Assembly: GCA_009617715.1 (NCBI GenBank)
Contig: VTFK01000062.1
Coordinates: 558,001-622,000, forward strand
Source of the DNA: Plectrocnemia conspersa
Taxonomy: Eukaryota; Arthropoda; Insecta; Trichoptera; Polycentropodidae
Reading direction: 5' to 3'
Length of the DNA stretch: 64,000 nt
Below the pieces are notes generated by a model. The model did no database searches. It was given only the letters and a program-made list of their open reading frames with translations, and was not told the origin of the DNA. A program made the translations under genes and the position numbers. The first letter of the stretch is position 1; each line of letters starts with the position of its first letter. Shown in pieces: positions 1 through 11,855 of this stretch.

Positions 1-868
1 TCTGAGTGGTCATCTATCATAAAAAAATGAAAACATTAAAAAAGCTGAAAATTTTCACTGGAATTCAATAAAAAAACACTAAAGCAAATTTTTTGCTGTG
101 CGGTCGACTTTCGCTTCAAAAGTTAACTATTTCAGCGTTGCTGCCTATTTTCGTTATATAGTTTTAATTATTTCCGAGATTTCACAGCACGATAATAATA
201 TCGATATAGATTTATAGCATATACAGGTAAAAAATTGATCCTTGTTGACTGGCAAACGTTCAAGGAAGTCGAAACGAAATGTTTAATAATCGTCATTCCT
301 AGAGTCGGTCATAAAACTGTTTGTGAATTGTTAATTTATAATATCTGTTCCTCTTCTTACTACATGCTCTAAATGAAGCTGTAAATTTTACTTGTAATTG
401 TATTCAATATATTGCAGTGGTTGTAAACCATTTAAAAACATTCATATAAATTTTATTTGAAAAAACATTTTATGAGAAATAAAAAAATAATCATTGTACA
501 TTTTTGATATTTTGTTTACATATATAGTTTTTATTATTTTTAGATTTTTTGAGGAAGTAACATAATTTTTATTCGAGATTCATTTATTTGATTAGCCTTC
601 AAGTTTTTTCTAAAATGTATTTATACAGTTGTTTACTGATTAGGTTTAATACCACTGATATGGAATACCAAATGAGTCAAAACTTCTATTATATTTTACA
701 ATAGAAGTTTTGATTTCCCGGGATTTACCGGATTCAGGTGTCAAAAATCTCATAAAAACAATGGTAAATTTCAAATTTTATTGCTTGTCCACATTCTCTG
801 TAGAAATTACATAAATTGAAAACTGTTTTTAAATCTTAAAAATAATTACCAGCAGAAACCACTAGTTA
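1..868. other. AT-rich noncoding DNA with a hairpin
   Basis: I see no coding signal here. A perfect 14-base inverted repeat with arms at 677-690 and 700-713 and a 9-base loop stands out; its origin is unknown. Confidence 0.5.
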
Positions 869-1075
869 CTAGCAGCGTTTTTTCAACATCAAATAGTAAT
901 ATTGAGGAGATGTAAAGACGTTTCGTAAATAATCAAAGGATCTGTAGTTACCCAGAAGTGATAATTTTGCTTGCTGCATATCCATAAAATAAAAATGCAC
1001 TTCGTCACTAACGACGATTTTTGTTGAAAATAATTGTGATGCATTGTTTAACAAGGAGTAATGTTTCTTCTCGAG
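869..1075 (-). pseudogene. Mariner-type transposase relic
   Basis: The minus strand reads NASQLFSTKIVVSDEVHFYF, matching the SDEAHF block that carries the first catalytic Asp of the insect mariner-like transposases ending in RGGHL-type C-termini. After a frameshift, the next frame reads GYAASK and then LFTKRLYISSILLFDV, lining up with the GYVNKQN and KPLHSPKVTVWC blocks of the family. Two in-frame stops occur in that second part. Only about 65 residues of a ~340-residue protein remain, so this is a dead fragment. The same family is represented by the longer relic at 33540-34310. Confidence 0.5.
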
Positions 1076-1458
1076 AATAATGCCAAAGCAATAATTCTCA
1101 TTTCTCGAGAAATTTGTCGATTTTTTGAGAATTTTCGTAGAGCCCTTTTAAAAATATTCGTTACAAATTAAATTTGAATGAATATTTTTAAACGTTTTAC
1201 AAATGCAGCATTTTTTATACAGCTGCACAAGAAAGGGCGTGTCCATGCCAGATGCTTTAAAATATACATGCTTTCTCTAAAGTTTTTAATAAGAGCTCGG
1301 TAGTATTTAAATAGCAGAAAAATGCTCAAAACTTTATCAACTATTTAAAATCAGCTTTATATTTTCTTTTGTAATTTTTTTTGTAATAGACAAAATGGGC
1401 TCTGCCAAAAAAATATTTATTTCATGTTTCTAATAGTAATAGTAAAATATATAAATAC
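1076..1458. other. AT-rich noncoding DNA
   Basis: I see no coding, repeat or RNA signal beyond base composition. It lies downstream of the internal exon on the minus strand and would be part of the next intron. Confidence 0.4.
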
Positions 1459-1671
1459 CTCTGATTGGCGCTAGAGGCGTATCAGGAGGGTGCAGAAAAC
1501 CAGTGTCCTCGCTGCTGGCGTACCCTTGAGAAGATCCGAAGCTGGTCCCAGAGAGCCGGTGCTGCGCCCCCGTAGCCCCCGGAGTAGCGCCTCCGAAGGC
1601 GTCAGGGACGGCTGGAGGCGCTACCCTCTTCACCTGCGGGGCTGGCTTGCCGCCCCTCGACATTCCGCCCA
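1459..1671 (-). CDS. Internal coding exon, 71 codons, phase 1 to phase 1
   Basis: On the minus strand a pyrimidine-rich tract ending TTTACAG precedes base 1671, a very good splice acceptor. The frame then stays open to CAGAG followed by GTATTT, a plausible donor at 1458-1457. The exon is 213 bases, so it is symmetric (phase 1 at both ends). It begins with two bases completing a split codon, then GGMSRGGKPAPQVKRV, and includes GSSQGYASSEDTGFLHPP. It is markedly GC-richer than its surroundings and rich in Gly, Pro, Ala and Ser, as in a disordered linker. Its phase fits directly onto the donor at 58114, giving a TTG (Leu) junction codon. The next exon would lie below coordinate 1. I do not recognise the protein. 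Confidence 0.7.
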
Positions 1672-1679
1672 CTGTAAAA

Positions 1680-4600
1680 AAAGAAAAACATTAAAAATTG
1701 AGTCGAAAAATTCGAGCAACAGAGCCGCACTCGCCACGACGTAAGACAAAGAGCGAAACAAAACGGCAAATTACGCTTAGCTAATTGAAAAGGGCGCTGA
1801 AAAAAATACAGCACGTACACCGTGCTCACGTCACAAAACGAGAAGAAGACGAGGGGTCACAAACAGAAGAGAGCCCCACCGGCAGTTAATGCGGGTTGTA
1901 ATTATCACTAAAAGACATCATCCACTTCACGGCCGTGGATGAGGGAGTGAGGGTTAATCAGCGATTCTTAAACTTTTTGCGTCGGCGGCAACTCATCGAG
2001 CGTGTGATGCGAAATTTTAATTATTTAGGCCCTCGCTATGGACCCTATGCAACTGCTGTATCGTTTAATAAAATGGTGCTGTCGCTCTTACTAAACTCTT
2101 AGTGGTACATTTGCTTGATCTAAGACGTAAGGGACTGAATAAGGTGGCGGCATTCTAAGGAGAAGAGTTTTCTAATATCATACATAAAAAAATACCAAAT
2201 CGCCAGTAGATGTCTACCAACTTTTTTTAATAACTTGAATAATATTCTAATAATAAACGCTTAACATACGTGCGGTTATTATTTAAACCCGAAGACATTC
2301 ATATGTGCACGTATTGAACGGAAGGAACCACTGTCGGAAATGTTGGATCGTAGGTCATATTATACTCATATGGGTACTTTCTACATACACGGCTATACAT
2401 ATGAATACACACGGACATGATAAATGATTCTAATATGTACTATGTAGTTTGTTTACACTACCCCTTTTAACGTGTCGAGTTACTTACGGTCTTCAATTTT
2501 GAGACACGAGACCATTAGTTAAAAATGGTCTGAAAAATATTTACCAGGCACATAACGATAAATTATTAATACCAAGACAGTTTCGAAACTTTGCGAATAT
2601 CCTGTATCCCCTCAGCCGCCCCTTTCATCCGCACGCATACAGGGGTCTAAAACAAAAGCGAAACGTCGCATTAAACACGACCCGGTCCAAGTAGTTCAAC
2701 AATGAGATATTGCTTCACTTCTGTCCGCGCCGTATTTATATTCGCGACTCCTTTGTACGTACGTTTTGCCCACGTGCGCTCGCCTATTTCCGGGTGCACG
2801 CAGTCAGTTCCGCAAGTCAAAAAATAAACTCAGGGTGCTGCACATGGTGTTTTTAACGTTTAGATTTCTAAAAATATTTATGGTGTTTAGTTATGTATGC
2901 TGAGCTCATTAGACGCGTTGTAAAAGGGCCAGAGGAACGGTAACGAATGGCCCACTAACGATGCAACACAAAATAAATATTCCCGAGACGCTAATGCGTA
3001 CCTAATTTATATGAAAATCTCGGATGAGATGTGGATGCTTTTATTGGATGCTTGGATATTATCTTGATTTTGTATTAAAAACTAAAAATATACTTCAATA
3101 CTTCTTGCTCGACATCCAGAATAAATGAGTTCAATGTTTAAATAATTTGTATTTATCAATATGTTATATAAAGGCTCATTTTGACAATAAGATAATAGTT
3201 AATTATAAAACTGCAGTTGGATCAATCAATAATGATTTATTTTCAACGGTATTTAAACAGTTAATATATTGTTTTTATCAGAAAAAAACTAATGCCATTT
3301 TCATTAAGGAAATGTATTACATAAACTCAAATGTGTCGGTAAAATATATATATTTACTACACGCAATTAACGTTAAGCATGTTATACAAACTAATAGATT
3401 TTTGGGTACAGGTCGAATATATACCGGCCACCGCCGCGCTTGCACACATACACTGAAGTAATTGAGTGCATGCGCGAAAGTCGTGTTAACAATCTAGTGA
3501 TGTGTTCTGAGATGTATTTATAAATACATCTCATAAATACATTTAAATACTAAACTCGATATATTAAAAATATTTTTTTATTTAACAAAAATGTCTGTTA
3601 ATGTTATATAAATGCCTATATTAATTCTCTAGATTTTTCTCTATATAATATACATAAATGGTTAATAAAGTTTATTACTATCCAAAACTTTTGCTTTGAA
3701 AAAAAAACTCAATATTAATTTGTGATTATTTTTCACTGTTTGATTTCATAATTGACTATGATACATTGTACATTTTGAATTTATTAACCTTTTGTCTGCC
3801 AAATCTTTTGGTCATACCATTTAAATATCGAAGTATTACATAAAATATGTTGTAAAAAAATCATAAAATATGTAATAGATATGAAAAAATCATACGTTTA
3901 TGTTTAATCTTTGAATCCAATATTTTTTAAAGTGAGATGTAATCAATCTTGGAGCAAGAATTTTATTTAGAACGTAATTAAAATTTCAGCTCAAAGCCAA
4001 GCTTTCAAGAGCCGCGTCCGAAATTAACCACATTTTTTACTCAAATCCTCAAACGCCGCTCCGATATTAATCCACACGGCATCTGCTCGAGAATAAATGG
4101 CGTCCAATTTAAAACCCCGATGCAATTCTGCCTGCATCCATCATACGAAGGCAAGCAACCCTTTTCAGAGAAAAAGTAGGAGGAGACGTTTCCTAGTCTA
4201 CTAGAGCGGCGCAGCACTAATTTACGACCAAATTATTTTTGAAACACCAGTATCGCGTTTCGCCTTTGAACCCAAAGCTCCCAGAGAGCCAGACAAATTA
4301 TTGTCAGACTACACGTGCTCTTTTAATCAAAATTTATTCCAAATCCATCCAAGCTAACCCCTTCATTTATGACGATAATAATAAAGCAAGTGTATATATG
4401 CATGTACTTCTCAAGCAATTGTGAGAAACAGAAGCACATTTACAACAATATTAAATTCCATTCAAACCAGTCATACATCAATATATTTAAAGCTGCAAAC
4501 GCATTATCTTAAGTGAAGTGATAGACCGCGATTATAATATTGTAAACGTTTCAAACGACAATCGTAATCAGGTAACGCTACGGTACCGTATCGCAGTAAC

Positions 4601-4923
4601 AATTTTGAATTATTTTTATTAAAATTTCTAGGTTCGAGCAACCGACAAATAACAAATATTGATGAGTAACACATGAAGTTAGTCGTGAATGAGATTATTT
4701 GTTCATATGTTTAAGTAAAGACAATAAAAAAATAATGTTATATTTAAACAAATAATTTATAATATTTTTAGGTACATTTCGTTAATTTTATGAATATATT
4801 CTTATTGCACTAAGAACGTATTATGTGTTTTAGTTCAAAAGATTTTAGATTGTACTAAATTACTTATGAATTGAGAATATAAGAGTATAATTAAACGTTT
4901 AACGCGTTATAATTAATACCTAC
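1680..4923. other. Noncoding stretch with a 26-base palindrome
   Basis: I find no convincing exon or element. 3508-3533 is a perfect 26-base palindrome centred on TTTATAAA. At 3787 the motif TTAACCTTTTGTCTGCC resembles the left end of the TTAA-flanked elements at 8852 and 19060, but no right partner is seen. Confidence 0.45.
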
Positions 4924-5223
4924 ATATGCCATGCCGATGATACGGCGCTCATAGCGGATAGCCGAGAGGGTAAAGAAACAGAAGCCTGTAAAATTAAACG
5001 TTTAAAAAACAGCTCATAAACGTGTGCAAACACAAATCATATGACTGGACTAAAACTAAGCAAAAACATCTATTTGGGATCCACTCAAGATGAAGATTGG
5101 GACCACACACTAGAAATAAAATATCGGATCGAAAAAGCGAGGACAACATTCACCTGAATGAAGATAGATTTTAGCGGGAAAGACTTTAGCCTGTTTTTAA
5201 AAATGAGGTGTTATGACTTTCGA
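4924..5223 (+). pseudogene. RTE-like LINE reverse transcriptase relic
   Basis: One frame reads CHADDTALIADSREG, a degenerate form of the [FY]ADD catalytic box of non-LTR reverse transcriptases. Downstream, after an apparent internal deletion, it reads KNIYLGSTQDEDWDHTLEIK and YRIEKARTTF, then KDFSLFLKMRCYDF. This order matches the palm-to-thumb region of RTE-like LINE proteins (YLGS, D-x-EI-x-x-RI-x-x-A, LSL-x-L-x-x-x-RCY). In-frame stops (TAA after KNSS, TGA after TTFT) show it is dead. It ends where the E/F repeat begins. Confidence 0.65.
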
Positions 5224-5226
5224 TAG

Positions 5227-5960
5227 GCGTTAGTGAAATTATGTGCTACTCTAAAATGTCTATGAAACTCAATTTGATAGCTGCGAAACGTCCATTAGCT
5301 GCTCAAACCCAAACCTGATCTATTGAAGGTTCTAAAACTAATTATAGTTTTAGATCTTTCATTAGATCAGGTTCAAAATACAAACTGAGCCAACAGATTC
5401 CCTCAGGGATAAATAAGCAGAGGAAGAAGTTTAGATAAAATATCGCATATTGCTCATGGTTTGTCTGCACTATGTTTTAAAAATATGATAGCTATTCTTA
5501 CTGATATTATTATGGACTATTAAAGTGCTGATAAAAGTATATTCAAACCCATATTTGGTCAATAGAAGGGCGCAAAAACAATTATCACTTCTCAGAAGTA
5601 AAAAATTCACGTCAAAAGCAATACAAACGTGTCGGCGCCGTTGCAGTGGGAACGCTCGGTAACGAAATTAGTAATTATCAGTTAAATTATATTTTGGCTA
5701 GTTGAAATATATAGCTACTAGTGAAAATGTATTTGAACTTTACTAAAAAATACATATTTACTGTAACATTTATACATCGCATGTAAATAAATAATGTAAA
5801 TGTATGTATTATCACATAGGGAATAGTTTGAATCATATAATTTTACTAGCAGCTATCAGGTAAATTATATTTTCACTGTAAAAATATATTTCTACTGGTG
5901 AAAATGTGTTCCGATATGTTTTTACTAAAATGACATATTTTAAAAATTATTTTCGGGATA
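5227..5960 (+). repeat. E/F composite repeat, copy 1
   Basis: F part (5227-5670, plus orientation): the CTCTAAAATGTCTATGAAAC block, an internal hairpin around the AATTAT centre at 5340, and the core CACTTCTCAGAAGT followed by ACGTCAAAAGCAATA and the GGCGCCG terminus. It is followed by an E part in reverse orientation (about 5700-5960). It has no coding capacity, so it is a non-autonomous element of unknown class. Other copies are near 10.8, 17, 23.5, 30.5, 40.7 and 61-62.3 kb. Confidence 0.6.
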
Positions 5961-6178
5961 GATTTGAGATAAGGTACTCGAATTATTTACCCGAACTTCA
6001 ACTATATATATTTCAATATCTGTAAAATATTTGTTTAGAATAGGTGCTATTTTAGAGGTTTGTTTTTCGAATCGGCATCACTTTTTTTTTAGCGACAGCA
6101 TCACTTTTTTAGCGACAGCCAATTTAACAGCAGTTGTAAATTTATTTCGAAAATCACGGTTCAGTTTGCTAAACTTAC

Positions 6179-6335
6179 CGTGCGCTACGTCCATTTTACG
6201 GTCGACATAAATGTCCATCCGAGCAATTATTTTGAATATCCATGGATCGTTTTCGAACCGCACATACTCTAATTGATAATACGCATCCGCAGAGACGTCG
6301 TACAGTGCACACCGAAAAATTTGTGTTATACAATG
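6179..6335 (-). CDS. Weak candidate exon (52 codons, phase 0 to phase 1)
   Basis: The minus strand shows an acceptor-like TTTGCACAG before 6335 and an excellent donor GTAAGT after 6179. The frame between is open and reads like protein rather than AT-rich noise, for example VSADAYYQLEYVRF and ENDPWIFKIIARMDIYVD, with Trp, Asp and Arg codons. An in-frame stop lies just upstream of the acceptor, so only splicing would give this reading. Its start phase (0) does not fit the donor at 58114, so it would need another exon between or belong to another transcript. It may instead be an old transposon or gene fragment. Family not recognised. Confidence 0.3.
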
Positions 6336-8847
6336 CTGTGCAAATTACTAATCAGTGATCAGTGTATTTTTTTTAAAATCATCAGAATTAAGACCAGTTG
6401 CGATTCAGAAACATTTTAAATACATGATTATATCATTTTTATTGTAGAACTATACATAAACTAATAACGTTTGAAATGAATTTGAAATACACAAAGATCG
6501 TATCCGTATTGTCGCTTGTTTTTTTTGCAAATTTGCATATAAATTAAATAAACAAAAATAAATTAACTGCAATCGAATTATTGGAACTGATGAAAATTTA
6601 ATCTTTAGGTCTTAAACAACAAATATAATGCGACACGCACCTGTTTTTGAGATAAGCGTTTAACTGCAATAAGGGGTGGGCCTTTCCAATATTTTGTTTC
6701 GTTAAACGAACGGATTCTGCGAATTTCGGTCGAAGTAGATACGGCCGATAAACATTCTATTCACAAATGTTTTTCGAAGGCATAAACGCATTTTTTCGTT
6801 GAGTATATGTTTTACATTACTAATCAATAAGTATATAATATTTATAAGCAAATAATTAATTATCTGCACTATGAGATCACTGGATTAAGGCACTAGAGAT
6901 TTCCTACTGAGATTCGCCACTCCTCAATAATAATAGGCACAACAGGTCCACAGTGTTGGTAAGTATATCGACCCTCGAAGGTGCGAACCGCCCTTTCAGA
7001 GTGACCTTAACATTTCCGAAGGCTATTCGGGCGAAAATAAAATCCGGCACACAAATGTCAAACATGGAACGGCATTTGAAGAAACAATTAGGTAAACGTG
7101 GATACTTCCTGGTAAATAGGATGAAACTGTACGTTCGGATTGAATCGTCACGACGGCGGCGACAAAACGAGATTTTTGCAATGCGAAGGTATAACGGGCT
7201 TTATCGGTCATCGGAGGTGTCGTACGTGTATGACATGTCGAGATGACGGACATAACGGAGCTGTACATACGTACTGGTGGCAGCGGATTGCATCTCGATT
7301 GTGTGTCACAGACGCAAACGTGATTCATGTGGGTATAATTGTAAAATTTATGCGGTGAAATCATGTGAAATAGATAGTTTGCTGCACAAACTTAGTCTTT
7401 CATCACATTTTTTATTTAATCGCGATCACGCAATTACTGCATTGCCAAAATTTAGCAGTGTTTGAACTTTAACTGATGCGTTTTCATAGTTGCAATTTTT
7501 TATATATTTTTCAACATAGCTTGAACTTTAATTGTATGAGTTTTAGCATTTCGCCCAAGGCACATGGAACCCAACGCATTCATCAGCCGCGACACTGTGC
7601 ATAGCTTTCCTATACTAATTACACCCTTGGTGGCACAAAGTGGCTTTATTTATTGTTGAGCGATATTTATAGAGCTTTTCATTATTTACTGACTCGTCTT
7701 AAAATTGCAACGCTTCCTTATCGGGTGCGGAATTGATGCAAATATTAGCATTTAATCGTTATCCGACGGCGCCGCAATTCGATATTGCTCTGCAGTTTAG
7801 CAATTAGAGTAACTGAAATATGCCTGAGGCATATTTAGTTTTACCATTTTTAACAGATAATTCTCTATTTCCATATCAGAAATCCGCTTAATTTTGGAAC
7901 GGTTCTTTAATTGGATAGACATGTTAAGCTTTAAACAGTAAAGGGAGTGATGAAATAAACAAAATAATTCAAAATTATAAGTTCGAGAAAAATGGCATGG
8001 GAAAGATCTTGCAATGCTAAAAATATGTGTACTAATTTCTCCACGGACGTATATATCCGCGCGCTGTGATTTCGCGCTTGAAAAATATTGTAACGAAATT
8101 CAAAAAATATATAAATAACAATATTCAACTAACAAAATATTTACGAGATTGAATACATTGATAAATCAATGTGTTTGTATACATTGTATCATTATAGAAA
8201 ATAATTAGGAAGAGATACATAATTTTTGAATTACAAAGCTAATCAAATGTCTCAATTTGACGCTTAGGCATTATAATTCAATCAAACTATTTGAAACACG
8301 AGCGATGGAATGTTCATGGGAAAAGTATATTTGAGAGTGTTATTGTTTTTATTATTAATAATCGAATGACACTCTTAAGAATCGATTATATATTGAGTCA
8401 TATAAGTCCAGTGTCCAAAGTTATAGGTTCAAAGTAATCAATCGCAAAAAAATCACCATCAGCGTGTCATACCAATCAATTCGTACCACATTCGAAAGCG
8501 ATCGACATATTTTCGATTAATTGATTTTTTTATGTCATTGTCCAACAAAACGGTCTTAATTAATTTGAATAACAAGCACGACCGCTTTTAATATAAACGA
8601 TACATGTACAAACACTCGGATCGAATGAATCGAACAAATCGATCTCGTGTTAATATAGTGAGCTAGCAATCTATCATACGAATGTGATTATTTTTTATTC
8701 AACATCATTACATTGGGTATACGTACGTATAATTGATTTCTCAAATGTCCCCGTTAAACGATGACTGCCTTTCAAAAATGGATGCCTTACAAAATCCCGA
8801 TTATGACGATGAAAACATCAATTGCTTTTAATTAAAAAAAAAAATTC
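6336..8847. other. Noncoding stretch with one dispersed repeat copy
   Basis: 6719-6801 is about 80% or more identical by eye to 33238-33320. It contains ACGGCCGATAAACATTCTAT and CACAAATGTTTTTCGAAGG. Overlapping short open frames at 6953-7364 on both strands show no recognisable domain and I do not call them genes. Confidence 0.45.
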
Positions 8848-8851
8848 TTAA

Positions 8852-9033
8852 CCCTTTGGTTGCCGAAATTTAATATTCTTTGGTAAGAATTACTGAATCT
8901 GATGTCCGTGAGAGAATCATATTTATTTTTAATGACCTGTATTTGGTACATATTATTTAAACATATATTTTTTAATTATTTGCATTGATATCTAGATGTT
9001 ATTGATTTTCACAAAGGCTTGGCAATGAAAGAG
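8852..9033. mobile_element. Small TTAA-flanked MITE (piggyBac-type), decayed
   Basis: The left end is TTAA followed by CCCTTTGGTTGCCGAA. The right end reads TTGGCAATGAAAGAG followed by TTGA, a mutated TTAA. Ends are imperfect inverted repeats of about 15 bases. The 182-base length, TTAA target and CCCTTT start are typical of piggyBac-derived MITEs. Related left ends are seen at 19060 and 56249. Confidence 0.5.
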
Positions 9034-9731
9034 TTGAAAGGTTAGTTTTCAAATGTATTACGACTTATATATTTTTTAAATATTATTTTCAGTTCATAAA
9101 TAAATTAATGCGGCTTTTTAATACGCAAAGTATTATTCGATGAAATATAAAAATTCGCGATTATTGAGACTAGCAAACTTCAATTATGTAAATGTTCTTT
9201 GGTTATGGAAACAATGATAAAGGGTCGAGTCTACCTGGTGTCGAAAAGTCAATTATGTAACGGAAGGGCTTTAAATAAAACACTGCACACAAATCTATTC
9301 ATTATGTTTGCTTTTCAACGTAGCAATTCATTCATTTCTTTTCCGATGGCGCAATTTTGAGGCCCTTTCATAAATTAATCTTATTGAATCTGGTTATAAT
9401 GCGCGAGTTTAACCCCGAGGCTCAAAAGGGGGACGTGGGACGAGCGTCGGCGGGCCGCATGTTGAGAAGAGCTGATTTGCTGCCTAATGAAAAATAAATC
9501 AAAGTCCGACTCTCAGCAATTATTGCTTCAAACTCGCCGAAAGGAAATTAAATGTTTTTTTATCCGACATTGCCTTAGGCCCTTCAGGTTTGACGACCTT
9601 TGCTGATTTTCAAATGAAAACTATAATATGCACGAGGGATGTTCAGAAGGTAAGTAAATAACCAAATCATATTTTAAAATAAGATACTGATTCATAAAGA
9701 GCAGTATCTTGTCACCATCTAACGCAACATA

Positions 9732-9962
9732 ATTGAAAATTCAAACTAATTAATTTTCTTGCATAATTATTTCACAATTATTATTCCAAAAATAGAATAA
9801 GAATAACTAAAACTCAAAAATATGTGTATTATAAAGAATATTAAATAAAACATATAATTAAATATGTATATAATTACTAGCTGTCGGTCCTTCACTATCG
9901 TTAGGTACCGCAGCTAATGAGTGTACAAATACAGGACCCTCAACTTTTTATGTTATAAATAT
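9732..9962 (+). repeat. G repeat, copy 1
   Basis: It shares with 11619-11855 the blocks AACTAAAACTCAAAAATATG, CTGTCGGTCC and GGTACCGCAGCTA, ending in a GTGTACAAATACAG block. No coding capacity. A part of the same repeat lies inverted at 10661-10725, so the 9.7-11.9 kb region may be one composite element. Confidence 0.55.
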
Positions 9963-10755
9963 TTTTTTTATAACAAGTTGTAATATTTATTATATCTAGT
10001 TTTAATATTTTTTATCAGTAACTGTGCATTATATTGTATAGAATAAATTTAATGAAAATGAACATTACACTGCATACCTTTATTGTTATTTACTGGTTGG
10101 TAAGTTTAAAACATTAAAATATAGAGATTATATATGCGGTTGATCTAAGCATACTTTCGACCGTTCCCGCGTTTTATCTTGAATTTACATACTATGTGAA
10201 TAACTATTTGACTCCATTATTAGACAGTGTAGTTATTTCTATATATTTTTAAATAGTTTGAAAATAGGTTTGCATAACAGAAAAACTAAACATTTTTTGT
10301 TATTTAAAAATAAATTTGCAACATAGGTGCGTATGAATAAAACAAATAATTTATATTATTTAACAGTTCGTTTCGCAACTGGACTAAATAATAATAATAA
10401 ATACTATCTATACTATTACACATCCTCTTAGAAAAATGACACTGAAAATATTTCATTTAAGCCCTTGTATATTTGTTATAATGAGATTAATTATGTCATT
10501 GATTGTGTTGTAGCGCAGTCTCGGAGTTTGAATACCCACTTTGATGGAATCAACCTTTTTCTAAATGTATCTAGCTTGCTATGCTATATAAATGATATAA
10601 GATACAGTAAGTATATACATATGTATTTAATAATTGTTTAATTTGTTTTATTTATTACACTTAATAATCCTTACTTTAAGACATATTTTTGAGTTTTAGT
10701 TTTTCATATACTATTTTTGGAATAAGTGATGGTGCGATTTTATATCATAATTTTA
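9963..10755. repeat. AT-rich interval with an inverted G fragment
   Basis: 10661-10725 is the reverse complement of the central part of the G repeat. A short AAT microsatellite is at about 10388. Otherwise only AT-rich sequence is seen. Confidence 0.4.
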
Positions 10756-11240
10756 AGTATTGATCTAAGTATATTCAAAACTGATTTTGGTCAATAGGAG
10801 AGCGTAAAAACAATTGCTCCACAGTTTGTCTACATTTCGATATTCCACTATGTTTTAAAAATATAATAGCTATCCTTACCGATATTACTATGGACTTCTA
10901 ATATAATAATGCTGATTAAAGTATTTTTAAACCGAATTTTGGTCAATAGGAGAGCGCAAAAACAATTATCACTTCTTAGAAGTCAAAAATTCACGTCAAA
11001 AGCAATAAAATCGTGTCGACACCGTCGCAGCGTTCCCACTGTGACGGCGTCGGCACGATATTATTGCCTTTGGCGTGGATTTTTGACTTCTGAATAGTGA
11101 TAATTATTTTTTGCACTTTTCTATTGGTCAAAATTCGGTTTTGTTGTACTTCTTAAAAACCGTAATATACTATCGTCGTGAATAGAGCGTTACCACTACG
11201 ACAGCGATGGCATTATTTTATTACTTTTGAATGTTTGATT
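10756..11240 (+). repeat. E/F repeat, copy 2, forming a long fold-back
   Basis: The F core at 10929-11029 (plus) is followed after a few bases by its own reverse complement (11033-11140). The two arms of about 100 bases are near-identical, and both outer ends read as AAACCGAATTTT on their own strand. A partial third core in minus orientation continues to about 11240. This is a head-to-head pair or a terminal-inverted-repeat-only derivative. Confidence 0.6.
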
Positions 11241-11618
11241 TTAAGTTTTTAAAAAAAATATTTGTAGAAGTAAAAAATAAATTCGAGCGGAGCCCAAGGC
11301 GATTGTCTCGTTCGCTTTGCCCTAACAACGGGTCTGTTTGTGTTTATTGAATCATAAGAGTTCCTCCTAAAAAGTGAACTGTAGCGACGTGACATTTGCA
11401 CATGACATTTCTAGAGCAATAGTGCTATATTTAACTATTATTTATTAAATATGATTACATGCTACTGCAATACGTGTCAATAAACTGAAGAAACCAAAGA
11501 GAGTCGTGTTGACGACCGATTACGTGCTACTGCAATATGTTAATGTAATACGTACAATGAAATAAATTTAATAAAATTAACTGTAACGGATAAATATTGC
11601 ATTGTAAAAAAACAACAA

Positions 11619-11855
11619 AATTGAAAATTCACACTAATTAATATTTGGAACGAGTCGAAGAATTATTTCAAAAATAATACATGAAAAACTAAAACTCAAA
11701 AATATGTGTGAAAGGTAAGGATTATTAAGTATTTTAAATAAAGAAAATTATTCAATTATTAAATATATAATTACAGCTGTCGGTCCCTCACTATCGTGAG
11801 GTACCGCAGCTAGTGAGTGTACAAATACAGTGCCCTCGACTTTTTGGGTTATAAA
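11619..11855 (+). repeat. G repeat, copy 2
   Basis: Second copy of the G family, with CCTCACTATCGTGAGG forming a perfect 6-bp stem (11786-11801) inside the GTACCGCAGC block. In copy 1 this stem is mutated. Confidence 0.55.

Noticed and set aside
1490..1829. Frames of 75-84 codons overlapping the internal exon (plus strand, and another minus frame)
   Set aside because: Shadows of the GC-rich exon at 1459-1671; the chosen minus frame alone has matching splice sites at both ends.
3787..3810. Another TTAA-type element starting at 3787
   Set aside because: The left end resembles the family but no right end exists within several kilobases.
6953..7364. Overlapping frames of 72-113 codons
   Set aside because: Present on both strands of the same GC-richer patch without domain similarity.
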